Shown: piece after piece, positions 48,831 through 59,952 of the stretch
Layout: the number at the start of each line of letters is the position of its first letter
Position numbering within the stretch: the stretch's first letter is position 1
Source: Axinella damicornis
Taxonomy: Eukaryota > Porifera > Demospongiae > Axinellida > Axinellidae
Assembly (NCBI GenBank): GCA_963931865.1
Contig: OZ007505.1
Location: 12,910,868-12,974,867, forward strand
Direction of reading: 5' to 3'
Length of the DNA stretch: 64,000 nucleotides
The notes under the pieces: model-generated
Database searches by the model: none
What the model was told of the DNA's origin: nothing
The model's input: the letters and a program-made list of their open reading frames with translations, nothing else
Position numbers and translations under genes: made by a program

Positions 48831-49771
48831 CGGAAATTGCGTTCATACAATCATGCAGTACGCATTCTAATATGCACACGAACAAGCAATAATATAATTA
48901 TTTGGCTGCATGCATGGTGTAATATCACATTCAGCTGATTGACCATAATTATTATGACCTATATAAAAGCTAGCTGTTTAGTCTTAGTCTCGGAATCAGA
49001 CCCTTTGCATTGGTATGGTCTGGTTCCGAGACTATAATTATTAAATTTTTTAATTAATTGGTCACACTCCTGCACACGCAGATCCGTGTCATGCATGGAT
49101 TATAGGCTGTTTATGTAGCAAAACTTCTAATATGCTGCATGACATAGTTCAAGTGACCCACAATAAGCATGGCCCAAGGATCGATACTATGCTCCACCTA
49201 CTTGACCTTTGAACTGAGCAATGGGGTCAAAATATACAAAGCAGGAGAGAGCTTGAGGATGAAGCTGTCCCAAATGAGATGGCAACACCTAGTTAAGGAA
49301 TGAACTTGTCGATCTGTTCTTGCCTCATCTCTAACAACATCAAGGCAATAATATTAGCCTCATATCCAGGCCCATGTTCAGCGTATGGAGGCTACAAGAC
49401 AATGGTCTAGTTTTGGAGTGGCCCCATCCCCACTTGTAACAGATGACATCAGTTGCATACACATCCACAAAGACCACACATACAGCAGATAAATGTAATG
49501 GTAGACACCTGTACTAAATTGTACAACAAAACATTGCTCAAGTCCACACAGAACAATGGTGGAACAGAGTCACCCGTTCCCACACGCAGAGCATCTCTTC
49601 TTCTCTTTTTGTGTGTTCTAAGCAATGACTGACCCCCAGTAAAGTGTGTCATGTTCTCAGGAGGAAGCTTGCGACCTGGAGAGAGTGAGAGTGGGCAAGA
49701 ATGAAGAGGAAGGGGGTGAATCCATTAGTATGTGTTTTACTCAAGTGGTGACCTCCATCCCAGATACCAAT
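48831..49771. other. No firm gene; small hairpin and one possible exon
   Basis: A 50-bp hairpin at 48985-49034 has TAGTCTCGGAATCAGACC ends. On the minus strand 49660-49510 is open (GGQSLLRTHKKRRRDALRVG) and followed by a GTGTCT donor-like site. No family recognised. Confidence 0.4.
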
Positions 49772-50044
49772 TAGCCTCGTTCCCAGGCGGGAGTGGCACG
49801 ACTGCATTTCAACATCCCAAACAATGTACACTTTTTTATGCTGCCTTGTTAATGTTGCAACAAGGTCTCCAGTCTCAATCCCTTGGATGGAGCACCAAAC
49901 AGTGGCCGTGCCACTACATGATTGTAGTAGAAAGAAGGAGAGTGACATCACTCAAGTGATAAAGTATCTCCGGCCTTCCCTCGACATTTTGCTTACTGCA
50001 AGCGATCAAATACTGGTAGTGGGAATGGCCTGGGAATAGGGCTA
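49772..50044. mobile_element. Hairpin-ended MITE, diverged 9-bp TSD
   Basis: TAGCCTCGTTCCCAGGCGG at the left and GGCCTGGGAATAGGGCTA at the right. Flanks GATACCAAT (49763-49771) and GACACCATT (50045-50053) match at 7 of 9 positions. Confidence 0.75.
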
Positions 50045-50138
50045 GACACCATTCAGTACAGCCTTAAAACGAGAGATATGGAATTCGGCTGAGATCAATG
50101 CTTGCTTATATGTACATGTAGCTTGTCTTCCTTTATTC

Positions 50139-50623
50139 CAGGGGCGGATACAGGATTTGTGAAAGGGGGGGGGGGGGGGGGGGGGGGGGCTAATAGCACA
50201 ATTGAATGCTGCCAAAGGCAGTGAATAGAGGCGCGTAGCGCCGATCAGTCCGCGCAAAGCGCGGAATAAATTTTATGCCTTCATTTTTCAGTTGTCAGGA
50301 TGGGCTCTCGTGGCACTTTCGTGCTTTGCACTGCAAGTTTCAGATTTACGAGTAGCAACACCGATCGATGCTGTGGAGAGACTCCGCGCGAAGGGCAGAA
50401 AATTTTTCACTGTCATTTTTCAGCCATCTCTCGTAGCGCCTTCGAGCTTTTGCACTGCACTCACTGCTTTCTGGTTCCCGTGTCATCCGTGAACGTCTTA
50501 TCCTCGATGTGGAATGGTAAATGTGACTAGTTGTGAATCACCAATGTCATGCAGAGTCCGACGAAGATTCGCTGTGTGCACGTGGTCTACACGTGTAAAA
50601 AGGGGTGTGGTCGGAACTGGAAA

Positions 50624-50662
<39 letters not shown>

Positions 50663-50715
50663 CTACAGCCTCCTGTAGCCCCCCCCCCCCCCCCCCTCCC
50701 CTGGATCCGCCCCTG
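50139..50715. mobile_element. hAT-like element with CAGGGGCGGAT ends and poly-G arms
   Basis: Left CAGGGGCGGATACAGGATTT leads into poly-G (50166-50189). Right CCCCTGGATCCGCCCCTG is preceded by poly-C. A second internal poly-G run of about 38 lies at 50625-50662. TATTC occurs on both outer flanks (50134-50138 and 50716-50720), shorter than the usual 8-bp hAT duplication. Confidence 0.65.
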
Positions 50716-51294
50716 TATTCTGCCCAGGAGGTAAGGGCTGTGTGATAATGACACGACATGTTAATTCTTTAGAGCATCACCTGCTGTGATGGCAATATTG
50801 AAAAGGATACGTCAATGTTATCGTTTATGAACAATGGCTGTGTAGTAGTTCCTTATTGTGAAGTAATCTCAATCCAGATATAAGTGCAATGCACAGGCTT
50901 ACCCACCAGCATTCAGAAGCTCTTGGATCCTACTGAAGTTTTTCCGTGGGAGTACTGCCTATCAAGCTTCACATGCAGTGACATCCAACTAGTGACTCCT
51001 TTCTGGCTACTCATGTCAGGAGAGCATGATGACGCTCTTTACACCATTATGCGCTCCTGCAGCTGGTTTGTTAAGTAACCACCATCATGAGCCCCACAGT
51101 TGCTCTTACACAATTACACTGTCATGTGACATTGGAAAAGTAATAACTAGGGTCCAGTCCCTATTCTTCATACTGCACAGGTGAGTCTGAGGTCCGAAGA
51201 CCAGGAACCAGGTAAACAACTCACTAAGAATTCTTCTACATTTGTCGATTCCAATGCACTGGTCTCACAGAATATTGCGCCAACTTCATGTGTT

Positions 51295-51595
51295 CCCGTT
51301 GCCCATCACACCCTTACCATCACACCCTCACCCATCACACCCTCATCACCCATCACACCCTCACCCATCACACCCTCCTCACCCATCACACCCTCACCAT
51401 CACACCCTCACCCATCATACTCTCACCATCACACCCTCACCCATCACACCCCACACCCTCCTCACCCATCATACCCTCACCCATCACACCCTCACCATCA
51501 CACCCTCACCCATCACACCATCACCATAACACCCTCACCCATCACACCCTCACCCATCACACCCTCCTCACCCATCACACCCTCACCTATTACTG
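51295..51595. repeat. 14-15-bp minisatellite (CCCTCACCCATCACA)
   Basis: Tandem CATCACACCCTCAC units, lying just beyond the donor side of the beta-TrCP exon at 51606. The His/Pro/Ser/Thr frames are artefacts. Confidence 0.95.
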
Positions 51596-51605
51596 TACAC
51601 TGTAC

Positions 51606-53504
51606 CTGATAGTGGAATCCTCTGATCCAGTGACGATGACTCTGTCATCATACTGCAGGCACCACACCGCCTCAGTGTGACCCCGCAGTACTGTGGTGCA
51701 GCTGAGAGATTTGCGGTCCCAAATCTGTAGTGAGTGAAGGAGTCAAGGTAAGTTGTCATACGTAATATCATACCACTGATGATAACCTTTTAACAACCCA
51801 TGACTGTAAAGCCTAAGATCAGACCTGAAGTAATTTTGTTTTGTTTTGACCACGAGGGGTTTATCACAATTAATGGTGGATAGCGCCCAGAGAATGCAGA
51901 GCTTATTTAAACCAGGTCCACCAGGACAGAGAGGTTAATGTCCCCTCTGAAGGACACAAAGGTACGTAACCCTTCTACTCAGTTTTGGGGGTAGAGCTGA
52001 GTTCACCCTGAACAAAGAAAATTCACTTAGTGGAGCCAGAACCTGAGTACAGCACTTTAACCACTTGGCCACCAAGCAACCCCTTGCAGGTGATGTCACT
52101 GCCAGTGGTGTCTTAGAGGGATACAGACAGAGAGGGTGGGACAGGGGGAGGAGATGTATCGGTACACCTGGTGGGTGAAGATGGCATGTCCGTGTCTGGG
52201 CTTGGCTGTGGAAAGCCAAGAGCTGGGTAGGCAATTTCTCTTGTTTTCAGCATAAAAATAATGAATGAAGCCAGAAAACAGTCCTCTCACCTTGTGCAGC
52301 CTCCAATATTCTAGTGCTCAAAGTCAAGTTTTCAGCTAGAGCATGCTTAGCAATTGTGCACTGAGTGCAACACCATGTGCAGTTTGGAGCATGAAAAGCC
52401 TTCGAAAATGAAAGACAGATCTCCAATGTAGACTGGCTGATAGGTTAATTATCTTCTAATCACATAATGATAATACTGAAACAGAAACAACATTTTCACT
52501 AGGCCAAAATCAACAGACCCATCTATTATGATCTTATAAACACAGTCATCTTATAAACACACCTAAACAGTATTCTACTCACACAAACTCAACTGCACAA
52601 CTAACTCTGTATACACAAACACACCAACACACACCTTGTCATGCAGTGCACACACATACCTTGATGATGCTGTCCTGGTGTCCGCTGACTATCTTTCCAT
52701 TGTCGAACTGGAGGCACCAGACTCCCTTCAATACCTCACTGTGGCACTCAATACGGGTCAGCGTGTGATGTCCGCTCTTCCAGTTAAACAAATTCTGTTG
52801 GCAAGAATCATGCTTATGCTTCATGTCCCTCAGTACTATGCTCCCTCCCCCCCTCCCCCTTCCCCATCGACCAATTCTTCCTCCCTACCCTCTTCATTCT
52901 CCACTTTATCTCCCTCATGCTCTGCCCTCTCTCTCTCTACCATCTTCCCCTCCTCCTCCTCTCCATGCCTCGTCCTCTTCCATCTTCCTTCCCTCTCTCC
53001 TCAAGTTCCACCTCCATCACTCCCACCCCTCCAGCCCCTTCCCTTCTTCTTCACACTCTCCCCTCTCTCCCCCAGTTCCTCCCTCTCTCTCCACCTCTCC
53101 CACATCCTTCCTCTCTCTCTCCCAACCCACAACTGCCCTGCTTTCATACAACTATGCATGCACTATGAGCTCACATTGATATCCCTGAGGATGTTGGGGT
53201 AGAGCTGTCTATAGAACTCATGTGACACCCCTTCTGAGGGAGTAACACGACGGATGAGGTATTTGCCCCTATAGAGAGTAGGGTGACGATTCATGCTCAT
53301 ACGCATATCCCAAAAATCCACCTTTTACCCCACATCCATTCATCCATCCCTATTCCTGTCTGTCCCTCTGTTATCCCCCTCCTTTCTCCCTTCACTCACC
53401 ATTCTCTTCTCTCAGACAGCCCCTTCCACACAGGGTCGGATTTCACATTCTTCTTAATCATTTTCTCCCACAGTAGATCACTAGTAATGACCTGGTACCA
53501 GTCG
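51606..53504 (-). CDS. BTRC: F-box/WD40 protein beta-TrCP, four internal exons
   Basis: Exons on the minus strand: 53504-53400 ([30 protein letters not shown]), 53268-53175 ([22 protein letters not shown]), 52794-52660 ([40 protein letters not shown]) and 51724-51606 ([37 protein letters not shown]). All have AG acceptors and GT donors and join in frame. They cover the end of the F-box, the linker and WD40 blades 1-2 of the family. Beta-TrCP is the SCF ubiquitin ligase receptor that reads phosphodegrons (for example in beta-catenin and I-kappa-B) through its WD40 propeller. The D-domain, the F-box core upstream and blades 3-7 downstream were not found in the window. A SINE-like copy lies in the intron at 51870-52078. 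Confidence 0.9.
51870..52078 (-). repeat. tRNA-derived SINE-like copy
   Basis: Minus strand from 52078: GGTGGCCAAGTGGTTAAAG (A-box-like), then GGTTCTGGCTCC (B-box-like position) and a long tail. It lies in an intron of the beta-TrCP gene. Confidence 0.6.
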
Positions 53505-53554
53505 CTGTACACTTAAGAATCTTGATGTTGTAGGCTGAGGTGGAAGCCTGGGCC

Positions 53555-53557
53555 TGT

Positions 53558-53590
<33 letters not shown>

Positions 53591-53815
53591 TTGTGTGTTT
53601 GTGTGTGTGTGTTTGTGTGTGTATGTGTAATGTGTGTGTGTGTGTATGTGTAGATGGGTGAGTGCGTATGTGTGTGTATGTGTGTTCGTCGGTGAGTGTG
53701 TGAGTGTATGTGTGTGTGTGTGTGTGTATGTGTGTGTGTGTGTGTATGTGTGTGTGTGTGTATCTGTGTGCGTGTGTATGTGTGTTCGTCGGTGAGTGTG
53801 TGTTTGTGTGTGCAT
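53555..53815. repeat. (GT)n-rich imperfect microsatellite
   Basis: GT arrays interrupted by TTTG, ATG and a GTTCGTCGGTGAGTGTG unit that occurs twice (near 53683 and 53783). Confidence 0.95.
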
Positions 53816-55050
53816 ACAAGTGAGTTGTTTTATGACAGGTTCGGAAACACTGCAAGGGCATGTACATGTAATACCTATTTCTCAACATTTCATCAGAGAG
53901 CCATCACTCTGAGACACACAGGAGTACCCACTGTGTCATGCTACAGTACAGCACGCTTGTCATTGTACACACACACACACGTGTTGCTGCCCTTCTTAAA
54001 TTACAGGGGTGGGTGATCGCGACATCAATACAAAGCACTACAAGTGAAAGACTGAATGCCTAACCTGATGTTGCAAAGGTGTTAATTGGAGGCGTGGTTT
54101 CTGATTTACCGCTGTCAAGCGTGCCAGCTAGCAGCAGCTTTATACAGACTGAATGAACGTCTCATTGGAGTTGCTCACTTGCAACTGTACAAAAACAGGA
54201 AAGGCCGTGCAATAACTCGCTGTTGGTTGCTGCTCCAGAACAGGTTTGGTTCATACATAGCACTTACGTCATGGCAGGACCGGACTAGCAGGTTACAATT
54301 AATGTATTTTAGATGACATAATTCCGAAATCACTTTTCCCACCACCTGAGTGAGTCGGTGAAACAACAAATTAATTTGGATCAGGACTGACGTTCCCACC
54401 TTGTTTGTACGTACATAGTACACTCCTAGGTAAAAGTAAAGCACACTACAACATTATAGCACTCAGAAAAGCCTTCAAAGTTTCACTATACTGTTGTGAT
54501 TGCTGCTGTGCATGGACACAACTTACCATCGAGTCGGTAGACTTTATATGTAGGGATGGCATGACATCTCAATTAACTTACATGTAAAAGCCTTTACATC
54601 TTTCAAGTGTATGCATGACCTACATAAGACACTTCCAGGAAAGAGTTGCAAAAGTACCAAACCAGAAAGTCACGAAAGGTTTTCTCATCTTTCTTTCATC
54701 AGACAGACTAGTTCAGTGTATCAATCATGATCGGTTTGACCTACCAGTTGAAGTGTGTGGTTGACATTTGTAAGTTAAGTGTTAAATTTGATGGACCTTT
54801 CTCCACAAACTTATTTTTCGACCGTAGGTAACACGACTTGAATAGTAAAAACTCTTAGGAATACGTATGCTGGCCTACCCTGCACAAGCCGAGGTGGGTC
54901 CTGGAACTCTCTGCCACAAGTCTGAGACTCCTCTTTGACACTCTCCACTTTCACCTCCTCCAATCCAGGGATGGCATGAGGAAGACCCTCATTCAGCAGG
55001 GTGGGCGTGTCCACCTAAAAGTAGAGGAAGGTGTGCGTGTGTGGATGTGT
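53816..55050. other. No firm gene
   Basis: The F-box core and N-terminus of beta-TrCP would be expected here but were not recognised. A minus-strand segment near 55014-54870 (LEEVKVESVKEESQTCGREF) is open and acidic and could be an exon. No domain identified. Confidence 0.35.
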
Positions 55051-55453
55051 TAGCCTTGTTCCTAGGCCATTCCCACCGCCAGTATTTCGTCGCTTCCAGT
55101 ATGAAATATGGCTGGGGGAGGCCTGGGAGATATCTGGTCATGTGCGCTGTCATCAGGTAGACACATGGTAGACACATCCACGGAGGGCGGTGCCCGATGA
55201 AGAAACTCGACCTGTCTTGTATTGTCCGTCCAAAGGCGGGACGGGATGTCAGAGAGTTCGATACCATTCCTTGTTCACAACACCGATCAACACAAAACAG
55301 GTATTATAACCTGTTGGGCACCGCCCCCCGGGTGTCCCCCATCTGTCTACCTGACGTCATCGCATGTGACCAGATCTCCCAGGCCTTCCCCGCCATATTT
55401 CACACTGGAAGCGATGAAATACTGGCGGTGGTAACAGCCTGGGAACAATGCTA
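55051..55453. mobile_element. Foldback MITE with 9-bp TSD
   Basis: TAGCCTTGTTCCTAGGCC at the left and CCTGGGAACAATGCTA at the right, with arms of about 170 bp. Flanks TGGATGTGT (55042-55050) and CGGATGTGT (55454-55462) match at 8 of 9 positions. Confidence 0.88.
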
Positions 55454-56011
55454 CGGATGTGTGTGTGTGAGGGCAGTGATGTAGTGCCAGTTGGTTCCAG
55501 TCAGTGGCTCTCACCTCACCTAGTTAGTTCTTCACAGTCAAACGTGGATACAGCTGAGGGAGGAAAGTATCGACATGTGCTTAATGGAAATGCCTTCAGA
55601 TGTCTCGGTAGAGCTGTGGCCATTGCAGTTTCTGTACATATGCAGCTTACAACCTGACTGACTTCGATATATAGTTGCCACTGGTTGGATAAGTGTGAAC
55701 ATGCATGATCATATTCAAAACAGCTGACCAAGAACCACGCAATCAGCTTACAACCATTTGTCACCATCACATGCACTTGTACCATGCACTAGCCTAACGG
55801 GAAAATATGTGGACAATACTACAACACGGACTCCGAAGGTAAGTGGTATTAGCCAAACCTCTGTGAAGTGGATATGGTTGTCTAAGTTATGAGCCTATAG
55901 TACCTACCTCGCAGCTCATGCAGCGTGAGCTCTTCATTGGAACTCGATGTAGCCGAGTGAACAGTACAGTGCATGTGACTGAATGCATGATCGACCCACA
56001 ATGGGGGATGG
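55454..56011. other. No recognisable gene
   Basis: Short open frames on both strands without domains. Confidence 0.4.
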
Positions 56012-56121
56012 TAGCCTCGTTCCCTGGCCTTCTACACCTCCTGTTTTTGATCGCTTGCAGTATGACTGAATACTGCAAGCGATAAAAAAACTGGAGGTGT
56101 AGAAGGCCTGGGAACGAGGCT
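56012..56121. mobile_element. Hairpin MITE (TAGCCTCGTTCCC type)
   Basis: Perfect-looking hairpin of 110 bp: TAGCCTCGTTCCCTGGCC at the left, complement at the right, centre near 56065. The right end lacks the last A and no clear target duplication is seen. Confidence 0.88.
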
Positions 56122-57569
56122 TGGCAGATGAAGGTTGATGTCAGTATTATTATGATACAGGTAGCTACGTCATGGAACCACCTGATTCTGGTCATGATTC
56201 TAAAGTTGTGATAGACCGGTTGCAGCTGACGTCAACAATTCAAGAGTACGGAAAAGGACACCAACATGGTGGGTATTTAGCGTTTTTGGAGATAGCAGCT
56301 TCTATGGTGATCTCGGTCAACACAATCATGCACCAACAATGCTTCTAGTATGTGTTGAATCGTGATTGCTACATAGGATAAATGCTTACCAGCGAAGCAG
56401 GACACATTTTGATCGATACTGCATATAAAGCCAATGTATTTCGGTACACCAAGATGGCGACTTCCAGATAGATACGGAAATTCCATGGAAAATGTGACGT
56501 AACTGCAACGGGTCTATACTAGCCCTAACCCAACACTAACCACACCCAACCTATCTGCGTGCTTAGCCTCGTTTCCATGGCAGTCCCTACCCAAAGACTT
56601 ACTCTTGAGAAATGTTTAACTGGAATGTGTCGGACCTCTTCTGGGACAATTTTCCCTTAACTAGACTCAGAAAACACTGCTCTCGCTCTGTAGAGGTTCT
56701 ATTCCAACTGAACAAACCAGCTTCTAAAATATTGAGCCATGCCCTCTCCCTAGTCTCGTTCCCAGACCGTTTTTCGCGTGGGAAAATGGTCTGGGAATGA
56801 GACTACTGTCCGTCGCAGAGATAGTTATGCGATTCCAGGCAAGTACATAACTGGTTTGACTTACCATCCGCCATCGTAGCCTGGGTCAGTCGTTCGAATT
56901 TAGTGTTTCTGATCGCCCACCCTTAGACGGTCTGCATGACAGTCTAGTCTCACATGTAGTCTCGGAACTAGTCGCAGAGCTACATTACGTCATGTACCGA
57001 AATGTCATGTCTAATTATGCGACAATAACAAATAAAGTTGATCGGACAGCTAGCTTTTGATCATGTCTGTAGCTAGCTGTGATCGTGAGCGCACGGAGCA
57101 GGGCTGCGAGGAGCGAGGTTGGTATGGCATACCGATGCTCGAAGCTTGGTCGATCATATCCCTATCACCTCACTGAAACTCAGAGGTTTGTCTGCATGTA
57201 GCTAGTAAAATTAATAGGTAGGCGTCTACATACTCCCAAAGGAAGTCACATAATTTATGGAGTCTGTGTGTTAGTCATGTTCACGCGTCCAGCCGTATTT
57301 GGTGGTGGTGGGGGGTGGGGGAAATAAGCCTGGACACTATAACATTTGACATTCCCGGCCAGAGTTATTTCCCAGACTGGTTCCAACATAGATAATCTAT
57401 GGTTCCAAGATCTTTGGTCTAGATAATTTATAAGGTAGCCTCGCACATGCATGGATGGATGTTGGCATAAAGCCAACATAGATATACTACACGATGTAGG
57501 GATTGAAAATGCTCACGTAATGCTGTACTCTAAACAGACCACATGGAGTGCAATAACCAGCTTATCTGT
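56122..57569. other. No recognisable gene; one micro-hairpin
   Basis: A 55-bp hairpin at 56751-56805 (TAGTCTCGTTCCCAGACC and complement) lacks matching flanks. Other open frames are short and unrecognised. Confidence 0.45.
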
Positions 57570-59241
57570 GGGTAATTCCAAATCAATTCAGCAAAAGTTT
57601 GCAAGTGACCTCCTCAGAATTGGACGAAACTTGGTTTGTAAGTAGTACTTGTGGATATATGAAGCCAGACAAAATCTTACTCTCATATGTTGTATGGCTT
57701 CTTGATTATAGCCCATCGAAGAATCAACTTTTTCGCTGTTGTGGCAACTATTCAAGTCCTCATAACTTTCCCATACTTGATTGTTTTGTAATATCGATTG
57801 CAACATCTTGAAGCATGAAGAATGGGCTTTTTGTATGGTATCTTGTATGGCTTCATCCAACAAAGTATAGGGAAGACACACATTCCTAACCTTTGACATT
57901 TGACCTTACAAGAAAAGTGCCACTTTAAATTTTCTGATAATTAGTGCTGATATTCGCTAGGCCTTCAACTAAAAGCTGTAAAAAAATTTTGTCGGGGCTC
58001 CATTGGGATTAGGTGATATGTGCTCTTATAGAAAGGCATGTACGTAGGCTTTTAAGGCAAATTCAGTGCTCTATTACACACCATACCCACTTGGCCACGC
58101 CCAGTCTCCACCCACCTTGGTACACACTTCAAGCAAACAGTGGGCTATGTGCACACCAAGTTTTGCTATCCTAACATTAATGAGAGTGAGTAACGAGCAT
58201 CGAAAATACACCCACCCAGCAAGTGCAGTCTCTAAGAGTAGGATCTCACTGCACACCCTAACATACAAAGCCCGTTACTCGACGCCTTTTTGGCTACGCT
58301 CACCCAGGTTAGTAATCTGCTTGGGCAGGGACTCGTGTCTAGGCTCGCCAAAATTGGGACGCAAAGGTCGATACCTATGACGTACAGGGAGGCTGGAATT
58401 AGGAGGAAACGCTGCTATCCCCATACCCACTTGGCCACGCCCAGTCTCCACCCACCTTGGTACACACTTCAAGCAACCAGTGGACTATGCACACACCAAG
58501 TTTCGCTATCCTAATGTTAATGAGGGCGAGTAACAAGCATCGATAATACACCTGCCCAGCAAGGTGCCAATCAAAAGTCTCTAAGAGTGTGACCTCACTG
58601 CACACCCTAACATATGAAGCCTGCTACTTAATACCTTTTGGGCTACGCCCACCCAGGTTGGTAATCTGCTTGGGCAAGCACCCGTGTCCAGGCTCACCAA
58701 AATTTGGATGCAAGGGGCGATTCCTATGATGTACAGGGAGGCTGGAATTATAGGGAAGCGCCATAAATAGCCTACATGTCTTTCTATAAGACCACATATC
58801 TCCTAATCCAGCAAAAAAATTTTACAGCTTTTAGTTGAAAGCCTAGCGAGTATCACCACTAATTATCAGAAAATTTAAAGCGGCACTTTTCTTGTAAGGT
58901 CAAAGGTCAAAAGTTAGGAATGTGCGTCTCTCCTCAACTTTGTTGGATGAAGCCATACAAGATACCATATGAAAGCCCTTTCTTCATGCTTCAAGATGGT
59001 GCAATCGATATTACAAAACAATCAAGTATGAGAAAGTTATGAGGATTTGAATAGTTACTATACCAGCAAAAATCAGGAAAAAGTTGAATTTATGATGCGC
59101 TTTAATCAGGAAGCCATACAACATACGATAGTAACATTTTGTCTGGCTTCATAAAACCACAGGTAGTACTTACAAACCAAGTTTCGTCCAATTCTGAGGG
59201 GGTCACTTGCAAACTTTTGCTGAAATGATTTGGAATTACCC
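57570..59241. mobile_element. Foldback element, copy 2 (4-bp TSD)
   Basis: Same family and same orientation as 6051-7742. Arms begin GGGTAATTCCAAATCAATTC, and the loop has two direct repeats (near 58085-58400 and 58430-58760). Flanked by CTGT at 57566-57569 and 59242-59245. Open frames in the arms (SELDETWFVSSTCG) are conserved between copies, but the left-arm and right-arm versions are simply inverted copies. Confidence 0.93.
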
Positions 59242-59275
59242 CTGTATGAAGTTTGATGAGGTGTCTATAGAGCGC

Positions 59276-59318
59276 TAGTCTCGTTCCCAGACCCTCAGAG
59301 GGTCTGGGCACGAGACTA
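59276..59318. mobile_element. 43-bp micro-MITE with perfect 9-bp TSD
   Basis: TAGTCTCGTTCCCAGACCC and its complement almost back to back. ATAGAGCGC flanks both sides (59267-59275 and 59319-59327). It is the shortest member of the group in this window. Confidence 0.93.
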
Positions 59319-59448
59319 ATAGAGCGCTTGCAAATAACGTCACCGGCCGTAAAACAACCGAAACGCCCTCCGTTAAACTCTGTTTCTCTCATAAGACTGT
59401 ATGGTATGGAGCGTTATTAGTGCCAAAATAGGCGCTTACATATTCGAT

Positions 59449-59650
59449 GGCGCTTTACGATGCGAGGGCGCTATAAGGCGTTTTTTAGTCAGAAAGCGAT
59501 CCAAAGAGAGCGCTTTACAATGCGAGGGCGCTTTTTAGTCAGAAAGCGATCCGAAGAGAGCGCTTTACGATGCGAGGTCGCTGTAAGAGGGCTTTTTTAT
59601 TTTATTCGGAAAGCGATCCGAAGAGAGCGCTTTATGGTGTGAAGGCGCTA
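59449..59650. repeat. 50-65-bp tandem repeat rich in AGCGCTTTA
   Basis: Four imperfect units around GAGCGCTTTACGATGCGAGG and AGAAAGCGATCC. Open on the plus strand for 60 codons, but without recognisable product. Confidence 0.85.
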
Positions 59651-59943
59651 TAAGAGGTCGATTCTGCACGGGAGAGAGAGAGTGCTCTTTCATTCGGAAG
59701 GCAGTCTATCCGAGATGACGAGGAGAGCTAGAGCGACCTTTGCGCGGAGCCGGTCGATAGAGCGGTTGTGGAGAGGACGGTACATGTATACAGAAGGGGA
59801 TGGATGGATGTTTTTTAGATCGCTAAGCTGGAATTACATGACACTCTAATATTAACAGGCCTCAAAACAGCTGGACTGAAACTAATAACTCGTTGATAAA
59901 CCACAGGAAGTGAATTAGTATTAAACAGTCACACAGTTCTGTA
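59651..59943. other. No recognisable gene
   Basis: Purine-rich at 59670-59730; nothing else recognised. Confidence 0.4.
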
Positions 59944-59952
59944 TTGTACAAG

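Noticed and set aside
51181..51680. HTLTHHTL-type ORFs
   Set aside because: Translation of a 14-15-bp minisatellite in three frames.
53481..53888. THTHTH-rich minus ORFs
   Set aside because: Translation of a GT microsatellite. Only the short segment at 53504-53400 is a real exon, in another frame.
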